From assembly GCA_012512055.1 (NCBI GenBank), contig JAAZEW010000254.1, forward strand, positions 1 to 28,310: 28,310 bases of DNA, written 5' to 3'. Below, one piece after another: positions 1 to 7,756 of the stretch. Positions within the stretch are counted from its first letter, which is position 1. Each line of letters starts with the position of its first letter. Both the position numbers and the translations under genes were made by a program. The DNA comes from Bacillota bacterium. Lineage in GTDB: Bacteria > Bacillota_G > SHA-98 > UBA4971. The notes under the pieces are model-generated. The model did not search any database, was not told the origin of the DNA, and saw nothing but the letters and a program-made list of their open reading frames with translations.

Positions 1-17
1 CAAACTCTCCAGATAAA
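1..17 (-). rRNA. rrs: 16S rRNA, extreme 5' end (partial)
   Basis: Read on the minus strand, the first bases of the window give TTTATCTGGAGAGTTTG. This matches the conserved start of bacterial 16S rRNA (Bacillus-type TTTATCGGAGAGTTTGATCCTGG). Only about 17 nt are inside the window and the gene runs off the left edge. The call is supported by the rRNA-type promoter and boxA found at the right distance upstream. The exact mature 5' end is inferred by similarity. Confidence 0.8.
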
Positions 18-156
18 ATCTAAAGGGTGTTAACCCTAACTCATGCTATTTTGCACAAGCTTTATCTAGCTCCAAAATCTACCTCAATCTTGCGCATGCT
101 CCACTGTTTAGTTTTCAAGGAACAATCGACTCGCAAACCGGGGCAACCCCCGGTGC
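18..156 (-). other. rRNA operon leader region
   Basis: This is the stretch of about 140 nt between the inferred transcription start (near 156) and the 16S 5' end. It holds a GC-rich hairpin at 137-154 (7-bp stem ACCGGGG/CCCCGGT, 4-nt loop) almost at the start of the transcript, then boxA at 111-124. A possible longer-range pairing joins 89-95 to 53-59 (one G-U pair), and a small AGGGT/ACCCT hairpin at 24-37 lies just before 16S. Leaders of this kind carry antitermination and RNase III processing signals. The hairpins are visible in the sequence; their roles are inferred. Confidence 0.6.
111..124 (-). promoter_or_regulatory. boxA antitermination element
   Basis: The minus strand reads TGTTCCTTGAAAAC, continuing into TAAACAG. 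It differs by one base from the Bacillus rRNA boxA TGTTCTTTGAAAACT. In rRNA leaders boxA binds the NusB-NusE complex and makes RNA polymerase resistant to Rho-dependent termination. Its position about 95 nt before 16S and 40 nt after the promoter fits this role. Confidence 0.75.
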
Positions 157-162
157 TTTATG

Positions 163-191
163 ATAATATCACGGGGCATCATGTCTGTCAA
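163..191 (-). promoter_or_regulatory. rRNA operon promoter (sigma-A type)
   Basis: On the minus strand a perfect -35 TTGACA (186-191) is followed after exactly 17 bp by TATTAT (163-168), one mismatch from the consensus -10. The inferred start is near 156. It lies about 70 bp beyond the stop codon of the upstream symporter gene, so the rRNA operon is independently driven although it could also receive read-through. A second TTGACT further upstream (222-227) has no matching -10. Confidence 0.8.
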
Positions 192-241
192 GTACCTGCT
201 CTCGCAAATCCGACTGCGTAAAGTCAAGGGACTTTAGAGAG

Positions 242-1645
242 TCAGTGGGCTGCTCCCCGTGAATTATGGGAGTTTTTAGCAACTATCATACCTGCGCCCA
301 AAGCCAGCGCACTGGCGGCTATCCCTACATAGACAGGATCTGCTTCGCCACGTAAGAACACCCTATAGAACAAAATCGCCAGAGGCCCTGCTGAGGTGCT
401 GATCAACCCAACCCATGAAGGCAGGCGTTCTGTCATAAAGAGGGCCACCAATAATGGCAGAAATATTGCAGAGCCTCTCAACCCCAGAGATAGGTACGCC
501 CATGACAGAATCATTGACTTGAGGTTACTCGTAGCAATAAGGGCGCCAAGTGCGAGGATAGTTACCACTGCTATTCGAGAGACAGCCAGGAGCTGTTGGT
601 CGGCTGCGTTCTTTTTCAGAAGACGGCCATAGATGTCTTTGGCCACAATTATGCTCATGCTATGGGCAAGCCCCGCACCGGTCCCAACTACAGCCAAAAG
701 AAGAGATACGACACCTAAGACTCCAATTACCGGTCCCAAGTAATCTAACAGGAACGCAGGCAACGCATGGGACGCATCAAGCCCGGGCTGCGCCATTCTC
801 ATATACATCCCTGCAAGTGCACATACAAACCCTGTTGGCGGAATTAGGACAGCAGCGATGAAAGAGGCTCTCCTGCATGTGGCAACGTCCCTACCCGCGA
901 ACATCACCTGTAAATGCATCTGGGTAGACAACAATCCAATAACAACTGACAGGGCGGCCGCCAGATCCTTCGCGACACCCCGCCCAAAGAGGCTAAGCCA
1001 CGGATATTCGGGGAAGGCATTCTTTATCCCGGCAAACCCGCCAAAAAGCCTGAGAACGACAACTCCGGCAACCGCCAGAGTGAAGTAGAGCAATACTGAT
1101 TTGAAAATGCCTACAAGGCCTGCTCCCCATGCTCCGCCGAAAAACACATGCGTAATCATGAGTCCTACTGATATGACTGTTGCCAGGGATGCATTCATCC
1201 CAAAAGTAGCGGAGAGCAATGCAATACATGAAAGAACCTGCCCAAAAACGGTAATGAACATGGCGAGTGTGGACACCATCCCAGTAACAGCCATAGCGCT
1301 TGTGCCGTGAGTTCTACCAATGAACTCCGGAATAGTCTCAACTCCCGACTCTCTCAAGGGACTGGCATAAAACAGCCCCATAGCCAGGCAAGCCAAGCCA
1401 CCACCGATTGCGAGCCACGCTCCGGAAAGGCCATATTCAAACGACATCTGGGAAGCACCGACTGTTGCAGCTCCGCCTACAATTCCCATATGCATACCAA
1501 CTAGCAGGGGCACACCGGCAGCCTGCCCACTTATTGCATAATCCCGCGAGTCTTTCACACGCCCGCCCGAGAGTATTCCAACTGCCCCTACAGCTCCCAT
1601 AGTCACCACTATGACCGCAATCTGCAGAAGGCTCAGATTGTACAC
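242..1645 (-). CDS. Sodium:solute symporter (SSS) family transporter
   Basis: This 467-residue, very hydrophobic protein has roughly 12-13 predicted membrane spans. It looks like an SSS-family (PanF/PutP-like) cation-coupled symporter: an N-terminal span followed by a short region with DYAISG, then the GxAATVGASQMSFEYGLSG segment typical of the first helices of this family, and ETIPEFIGRTHG before the next helix pair. These carriers take up sugars, carboxylates or vitamins with Na+. The start is GTG at 1645, preceded at 8 nt by AAGGAGG. The gene is the last of the operon, 47 bp after the PreA-like gene, and may be a second uptake route for the same substrate class as the ABC importer. No clear intrinsic terminator follows: a 7-bp AT-rich hairpin at 219-236 lacks a U tract. 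The substrate cannot be read from the sequence. Confidence 0.85.
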   Translation of the reverse strand: MYNLSLLQIAVIVVTMGAVGAVGILSGGRVKDSRDYAISGQAAGVPLLVGMHMGIVGGAATVGASQMSFEYGLSGAWLAIGGGLACLAMGLFYASPLRESGVETIPEFIGRTHGTSAMAVTGMVSTLAMFITVFGQVLSCIALLSATFGMNASLATVISVGLMITHVFFGGAWGAGLVGIFKSVLLYFTLAVAGVVVLRLFGGFAGIKNAFPEYPWLSLFGRGVAKDLAAALSVVIGLLSTQMHLQVMFAGRDVATCRRASFIAAVLIPPTGFVCALAGMYMRMAQPGLDASHALPAFLLDYLGPVIGVLGVVSLLLAVVGTGAGLAHSMSIIVAKDIYGRLLKKNAADQQLLAVSRIAVVTILALGALIATSNLKSMILSWAYLSLGLRGSAIFLPLLVALFMTERLPSWVGLISTSAGPLAILFYRVFLRGEADPVYVGIAASALALGAGMIVAKNSHNSRGAAH

Positions 1646-1692
1646 AGGCTTTACCTCCTTATGTCAACGCCATCATCTGACTCGACTTCAGA

Positions 1693-2889
1693 CTAGCCGC
1701 GAGTCTTCACCATGTAAGCTGCATCCTGCGGACATACCTCAACGCACATTCCACAACCGTCACACTTGTTGGCGTTGATAATCGCGCCTGTCCTTGTTAC
1801 CTTGATTGCGTCATAGAAGCAACTACGTTTGCATACTCCGCACTTGTTGCACTTGTTTGTATCGATAGCAGCATGTACCCCTTCAGGATCTCTCTCGACA
1901 AAGTCAGTAGTAATAATATTGGGTAATGCAATCCCTCTAATGTCATCAAGGCTTTCATAACCCTTCTGATCCATCCAGTTTGACATAGCCTCGGCCCATT
2001 TCTTGCTGACGCCGTAACCTTGCAGCATGATGCCTACGCCTGACTGTACAAGAGTAGCTCCTGCCATGATGTATCTGATAATATCTTGCCATTCCCAAAC
2101 TCCCAGGCCCGAGATAATCGGAATACTGAGTTTTCTGGCTGCTTGGCTCACAAACTTGAGTCCGTAACCAATAAGGTAAGGGCCACCATATCCTCCGATT
2201 GAACCCCATCCGTATGGAGCTGCAGTCTCGATATCGATGACAAATCCGGAAAGCCTCGCAGACAGGTTGACTGCACATGCCCCGGCCTTCTCAACTGCCA
2301 GCGCAATTTCCACAGGGTCAGAGGTTTGAGGCGAAATCTTCACGCTGAAGGGTTTGCTGAGGATCTTGGAGCATGCCTTGGCAATCGTAGGAGCCCTGTC
2401 AACATCGCCTGCTCCCATCGTCACCCCCATGTCAGCCGCAAAAGGACACGAGATGTTTAGTTCAACGAAATCAGCTTGTGTTTCGTTAACCATGTGGCAC
2501 ATAGTATCCCATTCATCCATAGTTGCCCCTGACAGGCTGGCAATTATCGTTCCTCTCTCTCCCACTTCTTGCTTGGCTTTGTTAATATCTGCCATATACT
2601 CTTCGTACCCAAATCTTGAGCACTCTTCAAGGGAGTTCAGGGTAAAGGCATGAGGGAGCTTGTCGGGGTACCCAGGATAATCCTTGTAATCAAAGAGCCT
2701 AAATCGTGGTCTCGGGTACTTACGACCGAGCTTGCCGGAATCGCCAAACAAAGACTTGCCGATGACTGCACCGGCACCGCCCTCGATACCTTCACGCATA
2801 CCGACGTAGTCCATGGTAGGAGACGCAGAACCGACAACAATGGGGTTCTTGAATTTTACGCCTCCAATTTCAGCAGTTAAATCAGCCAT
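1693..2889 (-). CDS. PreA-like dihydroorotate dehydrogenase-fold protein with C-terminal 2x[4Fe-4S] ferredoxin domain
   Basis: The protein has 398 residues. Residues 1-320 form an FMN-binding TIM barrel of the dihydroorotate/dihydropyrimidine dehydrogenase family (GVKFKNPIVVGSASP, ELNISCP, IPIISGLGV). The tail carries two ferredoxin motifs, C347-C350-C353-C357 and C376-C379-C382-C386. This is the layout of PreA, the catalytic subunit of bacterial dihydropyrimidine dehydrogenase. However, where that family has the catalytic Cys (MGLACGQD) this protein reads MGVTMGAGD, so Met158 replaces it and pyrimidine reduction is unlikely. No PreT partner gene is nearby. The ATG at 2889 has GGGAGG 7-8 nt upstream. 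A second in-frame ATG at 2958, also with a good site (GAGGGAG), would add 23 residues; I prefer the shorter form because homologues begin at this point. Probable role: flavin/iron-sulphur oxidoreductase in the sugar-acid operon; substrate unknown. Confidence 0.8.
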   Translation of the reverse strand: MADLTAEIGGVKFKNPIVVGSASPTMDYVGMREGIEGGAGAVIGKSLFGDSGKLGRKYPRPRFRLFDYKDYPGYPDKLPHAFTLNSLEECSRFGYEEYMADINKAKQEVGERGTIIASLSGATMDEWDTMCHMVNETQADFVELNISCPFAADMGVTMGAGDVDRAPTIAKACSKILSKPFSVKISPQTSDPVEIALAVEKAGACAVNLSARLSGFVIDIETAAPYGWGSIGGYGGPYLIGYGLKFVSQAARKLSIPIISGLGVWEWQDIIRYIMAGATLVQSGVGIMLQGYGVSKKWAEAMSNWMDQKGYESLDDIRGIALPNIITTDFVERDPEGVHAAIDTNKCNKCGVCKRSCFYDAIKVTRTGAIINANKCDGCGMCVEVCPQDAAYMVKTRG

Positions 2890-2959
2890 TCTTTTGTCCT
2901 CCCTATAGTCTCTCTGTTGTCCAGGGCCACATATGGACTTATCGAAGCATTTTCTCATA

Positions 2960-2986
2960 CTGAGACTCCCTCTTAATAGAAGTCTC
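2960..2986 (-). repeat. Intercistronic inverted repeat
   Basis: TGAGACT (2960-2966) pairs with AGTCTCA (2980-2986) around a 13-nt loop in the 104-bp gap between the dehydrogenase and PreA-like genes. In the transcript it overlaps the GAGGGAG site of the upstream alternative PreA start (2958), so it could favour the downstream start. There is no U tract, so it is not a convincing terminator. Confidence 0.4.
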
Positions 2987-2993
2987 ACTAGAT

Positions 2994-4130
2994 TCAAATG
3001 TCATCAGCTACTAAGACAGCCTTCATTGCTTTGCGTGTCTTCACCGCATACAAGGCCTCAGTGGCACCCTCAAGCGGGAACCTATGGGTAACGAGCTTCC
3101 CATAAGCCTCAGGATGGGAGGCCACAAGTGATATTGCCTCCAGCAAGTGCCCTGTATCGCTTACCCATACGCCCTGTACTCTAATGTTTTTGCGTCCGAC
3201 GTGTTGGAACCAGTCCACATTCACATTATCGGCGGGAACCGCAAAGCCGGCGGTCAAATAAGTCCCCCCGGGCCTTAGCATCTTAAGTCCTTCGCTGACT
3301 GACTCGACAACCCCGGTAGTCTCATACACGAAGTCGGCCCCGCGTCCATGGGTGAGAGCCTTTATTGCCTCAATCCTCTCACGTTCGTCCATTGTGTGCC
3401 GGTTCAGAATGTGAGTTGCTCCGAGCGCCTGGGAAATCTGCAATCTGTCTGCACTGCCTCCTACCACCGCAATGTCATGGGCGCCTGATGCTTTCGCAAA
3501 ACCGACTCCGAAAGCCCCCACAGGCCCTGGGCCTTGAACGACCACCGTGTCCCCTACCTTGGGCCTTGTCAATGCAAAAGCATGGGCAGTGGTAGCTCCT
3601 GAACACGCCGCTGCCACAAGAATAGCAGGATCAATCGAACCATATGTGTCAAGATGAATGATGTGTGTATTTGACCGTAAGATGATGTGATCCGCGTAGC
3701 ATCCGTTCAGATACGGGTACTCTGACGCGGGCTTGTGAATCCCATATGCCCACCTGCTCGGGCATAGAGACGGCTGTCTCAACACCACGCAGTAATAGCA
3801 ACGGCCACACGATACACCCCTGTCCCAAATGACCCGGTCCCCGGGTACAATAGGCCTTCCGGTAATGCTCTCCTTAGCGCCTGCCACTTCCACTACTTCG
3901 CCCACTCCCTCGTGGCCCGAAATCATTGGAAGTACATTTCGTGCGTCTTCGCCAAGCCACATGTGAACGTCGGATCCGCAGACTCCGGAAGCAAGAATCC
4001 TCACCAAGATCTCGCCTTCAGAAAGCGGTGGTATTTCGATTTCTCTCAAAACCAAGGGTTTAGAGTACTCCTCAATCACCATTGCCTGTGCCGTACGGCG
4101 CTTATGATTTGCAGAACGTACATGTACCAT
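2994..4130 (-). CDS. Zinc-dependent medium-chain alcohol/polyol dehydrogenase
   Basis: This 378-residue MDR-superfamily dehydrogenase has the catalytic zinc ligands Cys51 (GVCGSD) and His73-Glu74 (SGHEGVGEV). A structural-zinc lobe has Cys108, Cys111, Cys114 and Cys123. The Rossmann nucleotide-binding motif is GPGPVGAFG. Relatives such as sorbitol, threonine and L-idonate dehydrogenases oxidise a secondary alcohol with NAD(P)+. In this operon it most likely oxidises a sugar, polyol or aldonate on the way to KDG, but the substrate is not determined. The chosen ATG at 4130 follows GGGGTGG at about 5 nt. An upstream TTG (4163) has no clear ribosome binding site, and an internal ATG 16 codons later lacks one too. 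The gene begins 38 bp after the permease stop. The structural-zinc spacing (8 residues before the last Cys) is one longer than in horse liver alcohol dehydrogenase. Confidence 0.85.
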   Translation of the reverse strand: MVHVRSANHKRRTAQAMVIEEYSKPLVLREIEIPPLSEGEILVRILASGVCGSDVHMWLGEDARNVLPMISGHEGVGEVVEVAGAKESITGRPIVPGDRVIWDRGVSCGRCYYCVVLRQPSLCPSRWAYGIHKPASEYPYLNGCYADHIILRSNTHIIHLDTYGSIDPAILVAAACSGATTAHAFALTRPKVGDTVVVQGPGPVGAFGVGFAKASGAHDIAVVGGSADRLQISQALGATHILNRHTMDERERIEAIKALTHGRGADFVYETTGVVESVSEGLKMLRPGGTYLTAGFAVPADNVNVDWFQHVGRKNIRVQGVWVSDTGHLLEAISLVASHPEAYGKLVTHRFPLEGATEALYAVKTRKAMKAVLVADDI

Positions 4131-4168
4131 AGATACCACCCCACTGTGAATTGACGTGAGCAAGCGGA

Positions 4169-5140
4169 TTAACTCGCCTCAGACAGCCGGGTTTGTCGAG
4201 AACTGGCAAGAAGGACTGATAAGATAATGAGGCCGTAGAATATCTGCCTCACAGGTTCACTCACCCGGAGTATCGTAAGTAGACTGTTTAGCACAGTTAT
4301 CGATAACACAGCGCCGAAGGTGCCAAGGTACCCGCCTTTTCCTCCGGCGAACGCAGTCCCGCCCATGACAACAGCAGCCATGGAAGTCAACCTATAGTCA
4401 ATACCCCATTCGAGAGTTCCACAACCCACTATGCCGGTAACCACCAATCCGGCTATCATTGACGAAACGGCGCTCAATACGTACACGGATATCACGATTC
4501 TATCCACCTTTACTCCGGACATCCGTGCAGTCTCCCGATTTGCGCCTATAGCGTAGATTTGCCTGCCAAATACGGTTTTCCCGAGAACTAAGACTGTGAT
4601 TGCCGCGAGAAATAGCCACAAAATGTTTGCGGCAGGTACTCCCATTGCGCGACCGGTTCCCAGGAATTTAATCATGGGAGAGGCGGCTCCTCCGGCAGCG
4701 CCTTTAGAATAGACAAGGGCTGCACCGTGAGCGATTATCCCCATGGCCAAAGTCATGACAAACGGTGTTATTCCGGCTTTCGTGATTCCAAAGCCGTTTA
4801 CCACTCCAATCATGGCAGTCACCAGAAGGCAAATAATAAAAGCCTTCAGGTTGTTGTTGTCATCGCCTCCCATGATGTTAGCAGCCAGGACATTGCTAAG
4901 TATCGCAACAGATCCTACTGAAAGGTCAACCCCGCCTGTCAGGATAGCCATGGTCTGTCCAATGCCGATTATTCCCAGAGGAACTGCTTGCCGAAGAAGG
5001 TTGAGAATGTTTGTAGGTGCAATGAACCCGGGGGCGATAGAACCGGTAATGATTGTCAACACAATAGATACGGCAATCAGGAAAACGGCATTCCCCGATC
5101 GTTGCATATTTCGGATATTCGGAAACCTGAGTCTGCCCAC
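4169..5140 (-). CDS. Sugar ABC transporter permease (RbsC family), second permease
   Basis: This 323-residue membrane protein of the BPD_transp_2/RbsC family has about 8-10 spans. The family-typical GQTMAILTGGVDLSVGS lies near residues 60-77 and TAFAGGKGGYLGT near residue 270. It forms half of the membrane channel of a CUT2-type sugar importer. The start is GTG at 5140, with AGGGGAG about 7 nt upstream, and only 4 nt separate it from the stop of the preceding permease gene, so the two are probably translated in balance. Two different permeases beside one ATPase and one binding protein resembles the E. coli ytfQRT-yjfF galactofuranose transporter rather than rbsABC, where the permease is a homodimer. 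Confidence 0.9.
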   Translation of the reverse strand: MGRLRFPNIRNMQRSGNAVFLIAVSIVLTIITGSIAPGFIAPTNILNLLRQAVPLGIIGIGQTMAILTGGVDLSVGSVAILSNVLAANIMGGDDNNNLKAFIICLLVTAMIGVVNGFGITKAGITPFVMTLAMGIIAHGAALVYSKGAAGGAASPMIKFLGTGRAMGVPAANILWLFLAAITVLVLGKTVFGRQIYAIGANRETARMSGVKVDRIVISVYVLSAVSSMIAGLVVTGIVGCGTLEWGIDYRLTSMAAVVMGGTAFAGGKGGYLGTFGAVLSITVLNSLLTILRVSEPVRQIFYGLIILSVLLASSRQTRLSEAS

Positions 5141-5144
5141 TGTG

Positions 5145-6152
5145 TCACTCCCCTATCCCAGATCGCGTCTTTCGCCGTATTGCTCCACCGGCCACTGCAA
5201 CTATCAGAAGCAAGCCCTTGAACACATATTGAACATAAGTTGATACTCCCAGGTGGTTTAGGAGATTGCCCAACATCGTTATGAGGAGCGCCGCAATTAC
5301 CGTCCCCGTTACATCCCCTACACCTGTGGCGAAATTGGTGCCGCCGGCAATAACGGCAGTCATTGAATCCAGCGAGAACGGAGCGCCTGCAAGGGCATCA
5401 CCTGAACCCATTCTGGCTGCAAGAAATAACCCGGCGGTTGCAGCAAACAGCCCTGCAATCACGTGAGCCCGGACCTTCGTCACAGTGGTGTTGATGCCTG
5501 ACCTGAATGCAGCGGGTGTATCTGCGCCAACAGCTCTAATATGGACTCCGAGAACAGTCCGGTTGAGAACATAGTAGGAAACCACAGCAAGAGCAATAAC
5601 CAAGACCACAGGCAGAGGAATCCCCAAAACGGGCAAATCTATCAAAGTCATGTACTTGTACGGTACCATACCTCCGGGGACAGGCATCAAATGTAGCGCT
5701 AAACCCATTAATGCCGAGTTGGTAGCGAAGGTGATCACCATTGCATCCATTTTAATCTTGGACACAAGCAGCCCATTTAGTATCCCAACTGATACCCCGA
5801 TGATAAATGAGGTTGCTATTGCCGCAGCCACGTGCACGACGGAATCCTGCATCATAGTAGCGCAGGCAATGGTGGTAAGGCTTATCACCCCACCAACGCA
5901 AAGGTCAACGTCCCCTGCAAGGATGGCAAACGTCTGTCCCATAGATGCGAGAGCTATGGCTACAGTCTGAATGGCAATGTTAGAAAGGTTATAAGGACGC
6001 CTGAACGTAGACGAAAATGCACATGCAGCAATGAAAACCGCAAGAGTTATTACATATATGGGAAGTGCAGGGTCGCTTCCTAATGCACTTACGCCTGTGC
6101 GTCTCCTGTCTATCCACTCCGCCTTCGTTCTCATTAATGGACTAGCTGCCAT
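5145..6152 (-). CDS. Sugar ABC transporter permease (RbsC family), first permease
   Basis: The protein has 335 residues and the same fold as the neighbouring permease, with GQTFAILAGDVDLCVGG in the first half and AGGTNFATGVGDVTGT near residue 270, but the sequences are clearly different, so the channel is likely a heterodimer. The start is ATG at 6152, with GGAGG 7 nt upstream. It lies inside the end of the ATPase gene (11-bp overlap), which implies translational coupling. A longer reading frame to 6185 exists but has no equally good ribosome binding site. The cytoplasmic N-terminus is unusually charged (KAEWIDRRRTG). Confidence 0.9.
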   Translation of the reverse strand: MAASPLMRTKAEWIDRRRTGVSALGSDPALPIYVITLAVFIAACAFSSTFRRPYNLSNIAIQTVAIALASMGQTFAILAGDVDLCVGGVISLTTIACATMMQDSVVHVAAAIATSFIIGVSVGILNGLLVSKIKMDAMVITFATNSALMGLALHLMPVPGGMVPYKYMTLIDLPVLGIPLPVVLVIALAVVSYYVLNRTVLGVHIRAVGADTPAAFRSGINTTVTKVRAHVIAGLFAATAGLFLAARMGSGDALAGAPFSLDSMTAVIAGGTNFATGVGDVTGTVIAALLITMLGNLLNHLGVSTYVQYVFKGLLLIVAVAGGAIRRKTRSGIGE

Positions 6153-7671
6153 GATCTGCCTCCGCTGTACTGACTTTTGATGCAAGGCCCCATTGTGCCC
6201 TCATGATAGCCTCTCTATCCACATTTTCCGCAGGCATTTCTTCCACAACCCGCCCGTCATGAACAATGATTATCCGGTCACAAACTCGGAGGACCTCTGA
6301 GATATCACCGGATACCATCAGAACACTGCTTCCCTGATCAGCCAGATCCCGTATAAGCCCGTAGATATCCTCTTTTGCCCCCACATCAATCCCGCGCGTG
6401 GGCTCGCAGAAAAGCAACACAGAAGGTTTCGAAGCCAGCCACTTGGCGATAACAACCTTCTGCTGATTACCTCCGCTGAGACTGTTGACTTCCTGCAGCG
6501 GAGAGTGCAACTGGATTCTGAGCTGCCGAACAAGCTTCATCACCATGTTGTCTTCATCGCTTCTATTGACAAAGCCTGCAGTCTGACGTTCCTCTAACGT
6601 CGCAAGGGCCATGTTCTGCCTAACGTCCAAAGGCAAGCAAAGCCCTTCCGCTTTGCGTTCATCGGGGACGAACGCAATTCCCGCTTCCATAGCATCTCTG
6701 GGAGACTGCATATTAAGAGGCCTTCCGTGGAGTAGTATCTGACCCGTGCTTGGCCTACGATCACCGAAAAGCGTTCTAAGTATCTCGCGCTGGCCTTGCC
6801 CTGCAAGGCCTACAAGCCCGACGATCTCACCTTCTCTCAAGACAAAGCTGACACCTTGGAAAGCTCCGCGGACAGAAAGATCATTTACCTCAAGAACTGT
6901 GCGGCCCACAGCGCCCTTACCTTCTATTCTGCTGGACGCCTGTTCCCTCCCGGTCATCATTCTGACTACTGTGTCTGAATCCAACTCATGCCGGTCTTTC
7001 GCGGCAATCAACTTCCCGTCACGAAGCACGGTAATTCGATTGGATACGGCAAATACTTCTTCCAGTCGATGGGATATGAATATAACACCGCAACCACGGC
7101 CTGTAAGATCCCTCATCAGTGCAAGAAGTCTCTCCGCCTCTTCACCGTTGAGGGCGGCAGTAGGTTCATCCATGATTAGAATTCGCACGTCCATAGATAA
7201 GGCCTTCGCAACCTCTACATGCTGCCTCTCTTGCAAACTTAGGTACCGTACCTTATCATTGGGTTTCACATGAACACCGACAATATCCAGCACTTCCCGA
7301 GTCCTCTTATTCATCTCAGGTACATCGACAATACCCATGGAACGGCGCGGTTCACGCCCGAGGAATATATTTTGTGCTACGCTGAGGTTTCCTATTAGGT
7401 TCAGTTCTTGATGGATGACACTGATACCTAACTGTGCAGCACGGGACGGGTTATTCACCCGTAAAGGCGCCCCGTCTATGAATATCTCGCCTGCATCAGG
7501 CTGTATGACACCGCTCAATATCTTTATCAGCGTCGACTTTCCTGCTCCGTTTTCTCCTACCAAACCGTGTACCTCTCCGCGTTCACAAGAGAAGTCCACA
7601 TTGTCAAGGGCAGTAACGCCAGGGAAGCTCTTGCTGATTCCTTTCATCGTAAGGAACGGATTACCACCCAC
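6142..7671 (-). CDS. Sugar ABC transporter ATP-binding protein (RbsA/MglA type, two ABC domains)
   Basis: The protein has 509 residues and two fused nucleotide-binding domains, the hallmark of CUT2 sugar importers. Domain 1 has Walker A GENGAGKST (39-47), a degenerate signature LSLQERQ (144-150) and Walker B LIMDEP with Asp168-Glu169. Domain 2 has the family-typical degenerate Walker A (GLAGQGQRE), signature LSGGNQQ (398-404) and Walker B LLFCEPTRGID. In the last motif Cys422 stands where the family has Asp, while the catalytic Glu423 is kept. The start is GTG at 7671, with GGTGAGGTG about 6 nt upstream; an ATG eight codons in has no Shine-Dalgarno. The protein energises import by the two permeases encoded downstream. 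Confidence 0.92.
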   Translation of the reverse strand: MGGNPFLTMKGISKSFPGVTALDNVDFSCERGEVHGLVGENGAGKSTLIKILSGVIQPDAGEIFIDGAPLRVNNPSRAAQLGISVIHQELNLIGNLSVAQNIFLGREPRRSMGIVDVPEMNKRTREVLDIVGVHVKPNDKVRYLSLQERQHVEVAKALSMDVRILIMDEPTAALNGEEAERLLALMRDLTGRGCGVIFISHRLEEVFAVSNRITVLRDGKLIAAKDRHELDSDTVVRMMTGREQASSRIEGKGAVGRTVLEVNDLSVRGAFQGVSFVLREGEIVGLVGLAGQGQREILRTLFGDRRPSTGQILLHGRPLNMQSPRDAMEAGIAFVPDERKAEGLCLPLDVRQNMALATLEERQTAGFVNRSDEDNMVMKLVRQLRIQLHSPLQEVNSLSGGNQQKVVIAKWLASKPSVLLFCEPTRGIDVGAKEDIYGLIRDLADQGSSVLMVSGDISEVLRVCDRIIIVHDGRVVEEMPAENVDREAIMRAQWGLASKVSTAEADHGS

Positions 7672-7690
7672 CTAAAGCACCTCACCGAAG

Positions 7691-7740
7691 ATCCAGAGCC
7701 GAGCCGGCCCCGGGGAAAAACCGCAGCCGGCTCACTGGAT
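7691..7740 (-). repeat. Large GC-rich intercistronic hairpin between binding-protein and ATPase genes
   Basis: GAGCCGGC (7701-7708) pairs perfectly with GCCGGCTC (7726-7733), and outside it ATCCAG (7691-7696) pairs with CTGGAT (7735-7740). There is no run of U after the stem on the minus strand, so a strong intrinsic terminator is unlikely. In many binding-protein operons (for example malE-malF) such a structure stabilises the upstream message or attenuates transcription, so that binding protein is made in excess. That role is inferred here from position. Confidence 0.6.
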
Positions 7741-7756
7741 TGCATCATCAATCACT

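Noticed and set aside
27..221. Plus-strand frame of 64 codons at the left edge
   Set aside because: It runs antisense through the rRNA promoter, boxA and leader; these non-coding signals explain the region.
222..227. Second TTGACT upstream of the rRNA promoter as a tandem promoter
   Set aside because: The hexamer 17 bp downstream (CGAGAG) is not a -10, and no alternative spacing helps.
219..236. 7-bp hairpin after the symporter gene as an intrinsic terminator
   Set aside because: The stem is AT-rich with no U tract and partly overlaps the upstream end of the rRNA promoter region.
1693..2889. Call as NAD-dependent dihydropyrimidine dehydrogenase subunit PreA
   Set aside because: The catalytic Cys position is Met and no PreT gene is adjacent, so only the family name is kept, not the function.
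4743..5243. Plus-strand frame of 166 codons opposite the permease genes
   Set aside because: It lies antisense to two clear transporter genes and its product shows no family features. It follows from the codon bias of the real genes.
6746..7273. Plus-strand frame of 175 codons opposite the ABC ATPase gene
   Set aside because: It is antisense to conserved ATPase motifs, Ser/Thr/Arg-rich, without start signals.
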